Positions 6,920 through 14,026 of a stretch of DNA of 23,148 nt are shown here, in pieces. The translations under genes were made by a program, and so were the position numbers. The DNA is taken from the NCBI GenBank assembly GCA_002315655.1, contig DCHO01000070.1, positions 22,916 through 46,063 of the forward strand. The letters are read 5' to 3'. The first letter of the stretch is position 1. Each line of letters begins with the position of its first letter. The notes below the pieces were generated by a model. The model saw only the letters and a program-made list of their open reading frames with translations, was not told the origin of the DNA and made no database searches. This DNA is from Christensenella sp. UBA1750. Its GTDB lineage: Bacteria; Bacillota; Clostridia; Christensenellales; UBA1750.

Positions 6920-8314
6920 TTATCCAGATATTTCTGTGTTGTCTCTCGTGATGTTCTTAATCCACTTGAAACGGTTGACCTTGACCACCGCCACGGCGCA
7001 CTTATAAATCTGATCGCCCTTCATCAGTGCAAAGACCAGCCACGCCGGGGCGTGGAACACATAGCCCGCCAGTGCCGCCGAGGGCAGCACCACGCACACC
7101 ACCCAGAAGGTGTCATTAAGGAACACAAACCGCGTGTCGCCGCCCGCTTTGAGCAGGGATAGCGAGTTCGCCTGATAGGAGGTGCCGATGCCCGTCACAG
7201 CCAGCACCAGCACAAACTGGCGGCTCATGGCCAGCGCGGCGTCGCTCAAACCCTTGTAAACCACGGGAATGACCAACAGCGTACACAGCAGCAGTGCGCC
7301 GGTGAGAAGCCCCAGCAGCAGGAAGAGAACCTCCAGCGTGATGACATACTGTTTGACCTTCTCCTTGTCCCCCTGCCCGATGGTCTTGCCGATGATGATG
7401 CCGGCGGCGGCGGAGACCGAGAAGGTGATGACCGTGACGAGGTTGAACAGCGTGCCCGCAACGGAGGATGCGGAAATCGCCTCCGGCACGCCCAATTTGC
7501 CGATGATTGTGCCCTGCACCGAGACATTGAGCGCCCAGATCATGCCGCCGCCCATGATGGGCAGGCCGTACTTTAAGAAGTCGCGGGTCAGCACGCCGGA
7601 ATAGGCAAGAAGCTGATGCGGCCTTATTCTGAGCTTTTTATCCATGATAAAAACATAAACAAACAGAATGGTCAGCTCCACAATGCGGGAGATGAGTGTG
7701 GCAATCGCCGCGCCGTTGATGCCGCACTTGGGGAACAGCACAAAGGTTCCGAAACGAACGCCGAAAATCAGGCAATAGTTGAGAATGACGTTGAGCACTG
7801 CCGCCGTGGTGGAGACCGCAAGACCGATCTTGACGTTCTCCACAGAGTTCATGCAGGCCACCAGCACGTCCGTGATGCCGATGAGCAGATACGTCCACGA
7901 AATGATTTTCATGTAGCCTATGCCGGAGGCAATGGTGGCGGCGTCGTTGGTAAAGAGCTTCAAGGAAAACTCGGTAAAGAAGAAGGCCATGGTAAAGCCG
8001 ATAAGCCCCAAACCGATGGAAAACCGAAGGCCGATGCCTGCCAGCGTTTTGATGGATTTCAAGTCGCGCTTGCCCCAATATTGGGTGCACAGCACGGATA
8101 CCGAACCCGAAATGCCCATGAGCACGGTGAACAGGAAGTTGGTGAGCAGGTTTGCGGTGGTCGCGCCGTTAACGGCAGAATCCCCCAAGGAGGCCACCAT
8201 CACATTGTCCGCAAGGGAAATGGAGGTGGTGATGAGGTTTTTGAGCATGATGGGCACTGCCAGCGTGAGCAGCAAGCGGTAAAAAGCCTTGTCCTTCACA
8301 AAGAGCTTCTGCAT
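6920..8314 (-). CDS. MATE family multidrug/metabolite efflux transporter
   Basis: 464-residue polytopic membrane protein with about 12 hydrophobic segments arranged as two repeated MatE halves, expected to export organic cations or other small molecules against a Na+ or H+ gradient. Family features: the N-terminal LTLAVPIMLKNLI, then SLADNVMVASLGDSAVNG with the family's conserved Asp near residue 37, the GISGSVSVLCTQYWGKRD stretch, and GINGAAIATLISR before the second half. The ribosome site is GGGGGA before ATG 8314. It is a single gene, divergent from the amidohydrolase gene and convergent with trmO. Many clostridia carry several such paralogues; no substrate is claimed. Confidence 0.92.
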   Translation of the reverse strand: MQKLFVKDKAFYRLLLTLAVPIMLKNLITTSISLADNVMVASLGDSAVNGATTANLLTNFLFTVLMGISGSVSVLCTQYWGKRDLKSIKTLAGIGLRFSIGLGLIGFTMAFFFTEFSLKLFTNDAATIASGIGYMKIISWTYLLIGITDVLVACMNSVENVKIGLAVSTTAAVLNVILNYCLIFGVRFGTFVLFPKCGINGAAIATLISRIVELTILFVYVFIMDKKLRIRPHQLLAYSGVLTRDFLKYGLPIMGGGMIWALNVSVQGTIIGKLGVPEAISASSVAGTLFNLVTVITFSVSAAAGIIIGKTIGQGDKEKVKQYVITLEVLFLLLGLLTGALLLCTLLVIPVVYKGLSDAALAMSRQFVLVLAVTGIGTSYQANSLSLLKAGGDTRFVFLNDTFWVVCVVLPSAALAGYVFHAPAWLVFALMKGDQIYKCAVAVVKVNRFKWIKNITRDNTEISG

Positions 8315-8369
8315 AGAATATCCCCCGAAATTTCTTTATGTTTCTATATTTTACCGCATTTTCCGCGCT

Positions 8370-8398
8370 TTGACAATCCCCTGCCGCTTTGCTATACT
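8370..8398 (+). promoter_or_regulatory. Strong promoter of the amidohydrolase gene
   Basis: Consensus TTGACA (8370-8375), a 17-base spacer and TATACT (8393-8398). The leader is about 27 bases long to the ATG at 8431. Confidence 0.9.
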
Positions 8399-8430
8399 AA
8401 GAAAAAAGAAACCTAAGGAGCAAAAGATTC

Positions 8431-9483
8431 ATGAAATACACCGACAGTCATATGCACGCCTACGCGCCCTTTGACAAAGGCTTCAAGGGGCTGCACCAGC
8501 TGAAAGATATGTCCGTCACCGACGCAAACCTTTTAGCCTATACCTACATCGAGACCGGCATCGACAACAATCTGGTCTGCCTGTACTATAAGGAGAAATG
8601 CGAAGATGTGCGCCTGCGTGTGTTCGGTGGGCTGTACTATGACAAAGACATCAACAACGGGATTCTGCCCTACAAGGAACAGGCCGAGTTGCTGCTGGCC
8701 ATGGGCTGCAACGGCATCAAGTTCTTGGACATGAAGCCCAATTATCAGCTCTACTGCGGCTGCACCTGCGACGACCCGGTGTATGATGAGCTGTATGATT
8801 ATTTGGAAGAACATCACGTCCCCACCGTCACCCATGTGGCCGATCCGGCGAATTTCTGGGACGATACCGATGTTCCCGAATACCGCAAAAAGCTGGGCTG
8901 GTGCTATGCCGACCCGAAATTCCTGACCCGGGAGGCAATTTATGCCTGTCTTCTGCGCCGGCTGGAAAAGAACCCCACGCTGAATTTCTCCATCGCGCAC
9001 TTCGGGTTCATGAGTGACGACATTCCGTTGTGCAAAAAGCTGCTGGACACCTACCCCGGCGTGACCTTCGACCTTGCCCCCGGCTGGGAGATTTTCGTGG
9101 ATTTCGCCAAGGACAATGACCGCTGGAAGGACTTTTTCGAGGAATACTCCTCCCGCATCCTCTACGGCACGGACACCGAACCCGGCGGCGACCCCAAACG
9201 CATTGCCGCCCTGCAGCAAACCATGATCGACTTCGTTTCCCGCGACAGCAACAAGTTCCCCATCCCGGTCAAGCCGGATGCCTTCATGCGCGGACTGTCC
9301 CTGTCCGAGCCTGCGAAGCAGAACATCCTGCACGACAACTACTTCCGCTTCGTCGGCACGGAAATCAAGTCGCTGGACAAAACGCTGTTCACGGAGCATA
9401 ACCGGCGCATCACCGCCATTGCGGAAAAGAACAAGGATGTTTCCATGCTCCGCACCCTGCACGAAATGACGGAAACGCTCTGA
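8431..9483 (+). CDS. Amidohydrolase-family TIM-barrel protein
   Basis: 350-residue protein of the amidohydrolase_2 type (metal-dependent hydrolases and decarboxylases). Expected metal ligands are visible in order: DSHMH with H7 and H9, H135 in THVAD, H190 in SIAHFG and D248 in YGTDTE. The barrel ends around residue 315 and a polar helical tail follows. Length and motifs suit enzymes that hydrolyse or decarboxylate small carboxylic or aromatic substrates, but nothing identifies the substrate, and the neighbours (MATE pump, low-G+C island) do not help. TAAGGAG stands before ATG 8431. Normal G+C for the window, which then falls sharply just downstream of its stop. Confidence 0.83.
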   Translation: MKYTDSHMHAYAPFDKGFKGLHQLKDMSVTDANLLAYTYIETGIDNNLVCLYYKEKCEDVRLRVFGGLYYDKDINNGILPYKEQAELLLAMGCNGIKFLDMKPNYQLYCGCTCDDPVYDELYDYLEEHHVPTVTHVADPANFWDDTDVPEYRKKLGWCYADPKFLTREAIYACLLRRLEKNPTLNFSIAHFGFMSDDIPLCKKLLDTYPGVTFDLAPGWEIFVDFAKDNDRWKDFFEEYSSRILYGTDTEPGGDPKRIAALQQTMIDFVSRDSNKFPIPVKPDAFMRGLSLSEPAKQNILHDNYFRFVGTEIKSLDKTLFTEHNRRITAIAEKNKDVSMLRTLHEMTETL

Positions 9484-9561
9484 TTCCACCATGGTTTACG
9501 GTGATGGGTGCGCAATGTGCGAAAACAAAAGTCAGAAGTCTCTGAGTCTGAAAATGCACTA

Positions 9562-9590
9562 TTGAACAAAAGCTTCTAATAGTCTATACT
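9562..9590 (+). promoter_or_regulatory. Promoter upstream of the island membrane protein
   Basis: TTGAAC (9562-9567), a 17-base spacer and TATACT (9585-9590). A transcript from here would have a roughly 300-base leader before the gene at 9894, or stop early at the hairpin near 9632-9655. Confidence 0.65.
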
Positions 9591-9631
9591 GATAAAAACA
9601 AAGGAAAACCGTGAGAGACGCGAAGGACAGC

Positions 9632-9655
9632 CGTAAAATAATTTTACGCCTTTTT
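9632..9655 (+). terminator. Weak terminator-like palindrome in the leader
   Basis: CGTAAAAT-A-ATTTTACG (9632-9648) is followed by CC and TTTTT. The stem is AT-rich and the effective loop small, so it may be an inefficient terminator or attenuator about 35 bases into the transcript. Confidence 0.35.
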
Positions 9656-9729
9656 CTACTTGAAACGCAAATGGACAGTATTACTTACTTAGTAATTCAA
9701 AATTAAGTAAGAATCTAAAAAAGGCAGAT

Positions 9730-9894
9730 ATGGTACTATACTTTGTTGCTATTTTCGATGTATGCGTAGCGGAACTGATCAGGGGCAAGCAAACAGAGTG
9801 CAACTTGATTCTGACGGATGGGGACGGCTACTCAACAAAACAGATTGGGCGAAAGTGTTTTAACTCTGGGAAGATGGAGGGAGGAGACACATAA
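9730..9894 (+). CDS. Small reading frame coupled to the membrane protein gene (doubtful)
   Basis: 54 codons beginning MVLYFVAIFDVCVAEL and ending EGGDT. Its stop shares a base with the next gene's start (TAATG at 9892-9896), the usual arrangement for translational coupling. AAAGGC seven bases upstream could serve as a weak ribosome site. The frame stays open back to 9664 without another start, so it may instead be the tail of a decayed gene. No family recognised. The strong GGAGGGAGGAG ribosome site of the next gene lies inside its last codons, so coupling is not needed for that gene. Confidence 0.25.
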   Translation: MVLYFVAIFDVCVAELIRGKQTECNLILTDGDGYSTKQIGRKCFNSGKMEGGDT

Positions 9895-11150
9895 TGTTGA
9901 TTGGAAAAGCGATACTACAGGACATAACCACCATAAAAAAACGGCTTTCTGATAAAAAAATTGTGTATTTAATCTGTATTCTCTTGCTCGACTTGATAGG
10001 ATTTATTGGACTATATATGTCCCATGGAAATGCGTTGGATAGCCTGATTTTTAACCAAGGCAACGATCATTTCATGGATTTTTTCAATCACATTGAGTAT
10101 ACACATAATTTATCTTATAGCTACCGCGTTACTATTCACGCAAACCACCCTCCTCTGTATATGGTATATTCCCATGTTCTACACAACATTCTGCCTGAGG
10201 GGAGTGTCGTAAACTTTCAGTCGGGACAAACCGGTAATTACGCACTACTTTTGTATGCACTCTATTGTTGCATCACCTCTGTGCTGCTCTACTCAGCTAT
10301 TCGCGTAACAATGAAAGGGGTTAGGTTCTCCAATCTGATTGCGGGTTCATTTTTCTTTTCGGTGGTGTTTGTATACACGGTAGAGCGTGGAAATCCAGTT
10401 GTTCTAGTTCTTTTTATGCTGCTGTATGCACTCCATTTAATGGAAGAACCATCGAAACTAAAAAAAGAGCTTGCACTCATTTTGTTTTCTATTTGTGCCA
10501 ATATTAAAATTTATACGCTACTTCTGGCTGTAATATATCTCAAAGAGCGGCGTTTCCGTGAATTCTTTAGATACATTCTTTATAGCGAACTCCTTTTTGT
10601 CATTCCGCTTTGTATTTATTTTCAACCGTCAGAAATCCTAGTCATGCTGAATAATGCAAATTCTATTATGAACCCGGATAATATTGCTATTTTTGGCATA
10701 AAAGGATTTTATAACTTAATTATTAGTTTTATAACGCATAATGTAGAATTGCAGGAAACACTTCAATCGTTCAGCAATATACCAGTATTGTTAGCGTTAA
10801 TTGTCAATCTTTTCCTGTTTTTCCGCAGTACAGATAAATGGGAAGGTTTGGCATATCTGGTATTTATTATGATTATGACCCCGACTTGGAGTGGTACCTA
10901 TACAATGATATATCTTTTGATTCCGATGCTCTATTACTATAAAGAATCTGACCAAACCGAGGGTAGATTTGTGCAGGTTGCGCCTGCAGTTCTGTTTGCG
11001 TGTATCTTTTCTGCACTTTATCTTCCAATATCCGTGAATGGTTTTGCGCTATCTCTTCTGGTCTCTGGCTTTGCTATCTACACATTGATGTTTTTCCTAT
11101 GGAGAAGATTATCAACTGTATCATTTCCGCAAAGGAGACTGGATAAATGA
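9894..11150 (+). CDS. Multi-pass membrane protein, GT-C (GT87/DUF2029-like) glycosyltransferase candidate
   Basis: 418-residue protein with a cytoplasmic N-terminus, a first helix at about 23-42, then some nine or ten more hydrophobic segments. The first extracytoplasmic loop holds DHFMDFFNHIEY (about 58-69) followed by a NHPPLY motif near residue 84; a later segment reads ERGNPVVL near 163-170. Both resemble GT87/DUF2029 polyprenyl-phosphate-dependent mannosyltransferase-type enzymes, where an acidic residue in the first loop is catalytic. If so, it would add a sugar to a surface glycan or lipid outside the membrane. It lacks partner glycan genes here. Codons are rich in A/T: the 60 bases from 10621 are 37% G+C, against 55% at 11881. 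Foreign origin is likely. The ribosome site GGAGGGAGGAG precedes ATG 9894. Confidence 0.62.
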   Translation: MLIGKAILQDITTIKKRLSDKKIVYLICILLLDLIGFIGLYMSHGNALDSLIFNQGNDHFMDFFNHIEYTHNLSYSYRVTIHANHPPLYMVYSHVLHNILPEGSVVNFQSGQTGNYALLLYALYCCITSVLLYSAIRVTMKGVRFSNLIAGSFFFSVVFVYTVERGNPVVLVLFMLLYALHLMEEPSKLKKELALILFSICANIKIYTLLLAVIYLKERRFREFFRYILYSELLFVIPLCIYFQPSEILVMLNNANSIMNPDNIAIFGIKGFYNLIISFITHNVELQETLQSFSNIPVLLALIVNLFLFFRSTDKWEGLAYLVFIMIMTPTWSGTYTMIYLLIPMLYYYKESDQTEGRFVQVAPAVLFACIFSALYLPISVNGFALSLLVSGFAIYTLMFFLWRRLSTVSFPQRRLDK

Positions 11151-11203
11151 TGTTGCCCCTATTAAAGGTGGCAGTCACTGTCTTGATATCGGTTGCTTTA
11201 TAA
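11147..11203 (+). pseudogene. 18-codon coupled stub, possibly the start of a lost membrane gene
   Basis: An ATG overlaps the stop of the previous gene (ATGA at 11147-11150) and has AAAGGAG at 11131-11137. This is a textbook start for a downstream operon gene. The frame reads MMLPLLKVAVTVLISVAL and stops at 11201-11203. The basic-hydrophobic pattern resembles the first helix of membrane proteins such as UPF0104-type flippases, which often accompany GT-C enzymes. I infer a truncated or inactivated second operon gene, but chance cannot be excluded. Confidence 0.3.
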
Positions 11204-11239
11204 CAAAAAATCGTAAAAGGCCAAATTATGTGTCACCAT

Positions 11240-11281
11240 GGATTCTTCTCAGTGTCGGTCGGTTAAGCAAGAAAAGAATCC
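11240..11281. repeat. Inverted repeat GGATTCTT...AAGAATCC
   Basis: Perfect 8-base arms (11240-11247 and 11274-11281), extendable to 11 with one mismatch, around a 20-base inner part. It lies in the 240-base gap between the island gene and metY and has no T-tract on either strand, so it is not an obvious terminator. The rest of that gap shows only the stub and the metY promoter. Confidence 0.5.
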
Positions 11282-11309
11282 TGATTTCACGATTTATCAC
11301 GATGCACTC

Positions 11310-11338
11310 TTGAAATGTGGCTCCGCTTTCTTTATAAT
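11310..11338 (+). promoter_or_regulatory. metY promoter
   Basis: TTGAAA (11310-11315), a 17-base spacer and perfect TATAAT (11333-11338). The leader is about 45 bases, too short for a SAM riboswitch or T-box. Confidence 0.9.
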
Positions 11339-11388
11339 AGGGAGCAACAAGTTCTGTTTTCATCAAAGAACATGAAGGAGAAAACAAC

Positions 11389-12654
11389 ATGAAGCTGGAA
11401 ACCTTAGCCCTGCGCGGCGGCTATCAACCCGGCAACGCCGAGCCCCACGCCATGCCCATTTATCAGTCCACCACCTACGAATACACCTCTGCCGACGAGA
11501 TGGCGCACCTCTTTGACGAGCCCACCGAAGGCCACATTTATTCCCGCATCTCCAACCCCACCACAGGCTTTGTGGAGCAGAAAATTGCCGCTATGGAAGG
11601 CGGTGTGGGTGCGCTGCTGACCACCTCCGGTCAGGCGGCAAACCTGCTGGCCATCATGAACATCTGCAAATCGGGCGATCATTTTCTCTGCACCGCGGGC
11701 GTTTACGGCGGCACCGTGAACCTCTTTGCCGTGACCTTGAAGCGCTTCGGCATCGAATGCACCTTCGTTTCCCCCGACGCCACCGAAGACGAGTTGGAAG
11801 CGGCATTGCGCCCCAACACCCGTCTGGTCTTCTCCGAGACCCTGACCAACCCCGCCCTCATCGTCTGCGACATTGAAAAGTTCGCGGGCTTTGCCCACAA
11901 GCACGGCATCCCCTTCATCATTGACAATACCTTTGCCACCCCCGTTCTGTGCCGCCCCTTCGAGTTCGGCGCAGACATTGTGACCCACTCCACCACCAAA
12001 TACATGGACGGTCACGCGGTCGTGGTCGGCGGCGTCATTGTGGATTCCGGCAATTTTGACTGGACGAACGGCAACTTCCCCGAGTTCACCGAGCCGGACG
12101 CCTCCTATCACGGTATATGCTACGCCGAGCATTACGGCAAGGCCGCCTATATCGTTAAGTGTCGGATGCAGCTCATACGCGACTTTGGCGTGCTGCCTTC
12201 CGCGCAGGATGCTTTCCTGCTGGATTTGGGTCTGCAGACCCTCCCCGTGCGCATGAAAGCACATTGCGAAAACGCCATGAAGGTGGCGCAGTACCTCTCC
12301 ACCTGCGAGAAGGTCGAGTTCGTCAACTACCCCCTGCTGCCCGGCAATCCGCAGTACGACTTGGCAAAGAAGTATTTGCCCAACGGCTGCTCCGGCGTCA
12401 TCTCCTTCTCCATCAAGGGACCCCGCGAGAACGCCGCCCGCTTCATGGACGCGCTGAACATTGCCTCCGTCGTCACCCACGTTGCGGACATTCGCACCCT
12501 CGCCCTGCAGCCCGCCAACACCACCCATCGCCAGCTCACCGATGAGCAGCTCAAAGCCGGCGGCATCACGCCCGGCCTCATCCGCTTCTCCACCGGCCTG
12601 GAAAACATCGACGACATTCTGGCCGATGTCAAGCAGGCACTGGAAAAGGTCTAA
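11389..12654 (+). CDS. metY: O-acetylhomoserine sulfhydrylase (PLP-dependent Cys/Met metabolism family)
   Basis: Catalyses O-acetyl-L-homoserine + sulfide to homocysteine + acetate, feeding methionine synthesis. The 421-residue length matches MetY. Seen: the N-terminal EPHAMPIYQSTTYEY, the YSRISNPT motif near 51-58, the TSGQAA loop, IDNTFATP, and the PLP-binding lysine K204 in THSTTKYMDGHAVVVGG. The TKYMDGH-VVGG region plus the C-terminal FSTGLENIDDILADV favour MetY over cystathionine gamma-synthase; methionine gamma-lyase is the main alternative. GAAGGAG precedes ATG 11389. A small GC hairpin follows, then the phosphatase gene. The leader shows no methionine-responsive RNA element, which is uncommon for this gene in clostridia. 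Confidence 0.9.
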   Translation: MKLETLALRGGYQPGNAEPHAMPIYQSTTYEYTSADEMAHLFDEPTEGHIYSRISNPTTGFVEQKIAAMEGGVGALLTTSGQAANLLAIMNICKSGDHFLCTAGVYGGTVNLFAVTLKRFGIECTFVSPDATEDELEAALRPNTRLVFSETLTNPALIVCDIEKFAGFAHKHGIPFIIDNTFATPVLCRPFEFGADIVTHSTTKYMDGHAVVVGGVIVDSGNFDWTNGNFPEFTEPDASYHGICYAEHYGKAAYIVKCRMQLIRDFGVLPSAQDAFLLDLGLQTLPVRMKAHCENAMKVAQYLSTCEKVEFVNYPLLPGNPQYDLAKKYLPNGCSGVISFSIKGPRENAARFMDALNIASVVTHVADIRTLALQPANTTHRQLTDEQLKAGGITPGLIRFSTGLENIDDILADVKQALEKV

Positions 12655-12674
12655 CCCAACTTCATCCATTTCAG

Positions 12675-12694
12675 GGGCGGGGATCAACCCGCCC
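12675..12694 (+). terminator. Short GC hairpin after metY
   Basis: GGGCGGG (12675-12681) pairs with CCCGCCC (12688-12694) around a six-base loop, followed by TTCACCTTT. The T-tract is poor, so it may only partly stop transcription before the phosphatase gene 38 bases further on. Confidence 0.5.
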
Positions 12695-12732
12695 TTCACC
12701 TTTGCGATTCATAAATAATCGAGGATAAACAA

Positions 12733-13473
12733 GTGCGACTGCTCATCGTTCGCCACGGCGACCCGGACTATTCCATCGACTCCTTAACCGAAAAGGGCTG
12801 GAAGGAAGCGCGTCTGCTTGCCGAAAGGCTCAAAAACATTCCTGCGGCTGCCTATTATTGCTCCCCCTTAGGCCGTGCCAAGGACACCGCCTCCTTCACC
12901 CTGCAGGCGGCGCATCGGGAAGCGGAAATTCTCCCGTGGCTGCGGGAGTTTGAAGGGCGCATCGAGCATCCTGACCGCCCGGGCAAGCTCTCCGGCTGCT
13001 GGGATTGGCTGCCCGAAAGCTGGACGCAGGAGCCGAAGTTCTTTGACAAGGACGACTGGCTGGACACCGCCGCCATGCGCAGCGGCAATGTGAAAGAACA
13101 GTACGAATGGGTCATAAAGGAATTTGACGCGCTGCTGGAAAAGCACGGCTACAGGCGCAACGGCCTTGTGTACGATGTTCTGCGCGGCAATCAGGACACC
13201 ATCGTACTTTTCTGCCACTTCGGGCTGGAATGCGTGCTGCTCTCGCATCTTCTCAACCTCTCCCCCATGGTGCTGTGGCAGGGCTTCATCGCCGCGCCGA
13301 CCTCCGTAACCACCGTGAACACCGAGGAACGGAAAGCAGGTATCGCCTCCTTCCGCATGGCCGCCTTCGGGGACATTTCCCACCTTTATGCGGCGCAGGA
13401 GCCGCCCGCCTTCGCCGGACGCTTCTCCGAAACCTATTATGAGGGCAACGACAGACACCCGAGCGAACCCTGA
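12733..13473 (+). CDS. Histidine phosphatase family protein
   Basis: 246-residue protein of the phosphoglycerate-mutase-like superfamily. The phosphorylated-histidine motif is RHG at residues 7-9 (LIVRHGDPDY) and the second catalytic histidine is H162 in LFCHFGLE; the CSPLGRAKDTA segment near 43-53 supplies the usual phosphate-binding arginine. The family covers sugar, nucleotide and cobalamin-intermediate phosphatases as well as mutases; the substrate cannot be named. The start is GTG at 12733 with AGGA eight bases upstream; no earlier start gives the RHG at its usual position. It probably depends on read-through from metY, since no promoter is clear in the 78-base gap. It converges with the XRE regulator. 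Confidence 0.85.
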   Translation: MRLLIVRHGDPDYSIDSLTEKGWKEARLLAERLKNIPAAAYYCSPLGRAKDTASFTLQAAHREAEILPWLREFEGRIEHPDRPGKLSGCWDWLPESWTQEPKFFDKDDWLDTAAMRSGNVKEQYEWVIKEFDALLEKHGYRRNGLVYDVLRGNQDTIVLFCHFGLECVLLSHLLNLSPMVLWQGFIAAPTSVTTVNTEERKAGIASFRMAAFGDISHLYAAQEPPAFAGRFSETYYEGNDRHPSEP

Positions 13474-13480
13474 ACACAAA

Positions 13481-13514
13481 ACACCGCTCATCCGGCAATA
13501 CGGATAAGCGGTGC
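13481..13514. terminator. Shared hairpin terminator between convergent genes
   Basis: ACACCGCTCATCCG (13481-13494) pairs with CGGATAAGCGGTGC (13501-13514) across most of its length with a six-base loop. On the minus strand it is followed by TTTTGTGTT, on the plus strand by GCTTCTGTT. It works best for the minus-strand regulator. Confidence 0.75.
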
Positions 13515-13526
13515 GCTTCTGTTCAC

Positions 13527-13937
13527 TTAATCGTCATCCAGCGGGAAGCGGCTCTGCCCCTTCATCGCCTCGCCGGTGATGCGCGTCCAGAACAGGCCTG
13601 TGGCCATGTCGCAGATGCGGCGCTTGTCCGCCTCCGTGACCTCCACGCCGCCCACGGTGATGACGTGGTTCGCCATGAACTCCGTCAGATCGAAGGAATC
13701 CTTCTCCTTATAATCCACGGCGGTCAGTCTCTCCTCCGTGCGGCACAGCAGATAGTCCACCGAAACGCCGAAAAATTCGGAGAGCTTGAGCAGCAGGTCG
13801 AGGGTCGGTTCGCGCAGGTTGCGCTCATAGGAGCCGATGGCGCTGGAGGATAGGTTGTAAAGGTCGCCCAGCTCGCGCTGCTGCATTCCCCGCTCGCGGC
13901 GCAATTCCCGCAATCTGTCGCCGAATGTTGCCATCAT
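13527..13937 (-). CDS. XRE-family helix-turn-helix transcriptional regulator
   Basis: 136-residue DNA-binding protein. The HTH_3 domain spans about 6-62: FGDRLRELRRERGMQQRELGDLYNLSSSAIGSYERNLREPTLD, with the recognition helix SSAIGSYER, ending in the common FFGVSVDYLL. The acidic C-terminal part (about 65-136) is unassigned and may be a dimerisation or sensor region. The start chosen is ATG 13937, seven bases from AGGGGTG at 13943-13949; ATG 13934 is equally possible, while an in-frame start at 13955 would precede the ribosome site. The promoter at 13969-13996 overlaps 9-base direct repeats, suggesting autorepression. It is divergent from the nucleotidyltransferase gene, a possible target. 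Confidence 0.88.
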   Translation of the reverse strand: MMATFGDRLRELRRERGMQQRELGDLYNLSSSAIGSYERNLREPTLDLLLKLSEFFGVSVDYLLCRTEERLTAVDYKEKDSFDLTEFMANHVITVGGVEVTEADKRRICDMATGLFWTRITGEAMKGQSRFPLDDD

Positions 13938-13949
13938 AAAGACACCCCT

Positions 13950-13983
13950 GCACATTTTCTTTTTGTATAGTATAGCACATTTT
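13950..13983 (-). repeat. Direct repeats AAAATGTGC around the regulator's -10
   Basis: The 9-base word GCACATTTT occurs at 13950-13958 and 13975-13983 (AAAATGTGC on the minus strand), starts 25 bases apart, bracketing the -10 of the XRE gene. Position and repetition suit an operator for the regulator itself. Confidence 0.45.
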
Positions 13984-13996
13984 GTCGGTTTATCAA
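13969..13996 (-). promoter_or_regulatory. Promoter of the XRE regulator
   Basis: On the minus strand TTGATA (13996-13991), a 16-base spacer and TATACT (13974-13969), with an extended -10 TG (TGCTATACT). Confidence 0.8.
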
Positions 13997-14026
13997 ACAG
14001 ATATTAACGTTTTTGAGGTGTAAAAT

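Larger units (their letters stand above)
9484..9893. other. 410-base low-G+C intergenic stretch with promoter and hairpins
   Basis: No full-size gene. It holds a promoter at 9562, a short palindrome with a T-tract (9632-9655), an inverted repeat CTTACTTA...TAAGTAAG (9684-9691/9704-9711) and a 54-codon reading frame (9730-9894) coupled to the next gene. Base composition becomes AT-rich a short way in from the left end. No known riboswitch class was recognised. Confidence 0.7.

Noticed and set aside
9597..9730. Cyclic-di-GMP-type riboswitch suggested by GGAAAACC and GACGCGAAGG in the leader
   Set aside because: The order and spacing of conserved blocks do not match the class, and no P1 closing stem could be drawn.
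9488..11241. CACCATGG present near both ends of the low-G+C island as a target-site duplication
   Set aside because: It is an 8-base word containing a palindrome, the flanking bases differ, and there are no terminal inverted repeats or transposase.
11339..11388. SAM riboswitch or T-box before metY
   Set aside because: The leader after the clear promoter is only about 45 bases, with no conserved SAM-I or T-box sequence.
11404..12699. 431-codon open frame on the minus strand opposite metY, and similar long antisense frames opposite other genes
   Set aside because: These mirror the codon bias of real genes in G+C-rich DNA; they lack ribosome sites and recognisable domains, while the opposite strand encodes clear families.
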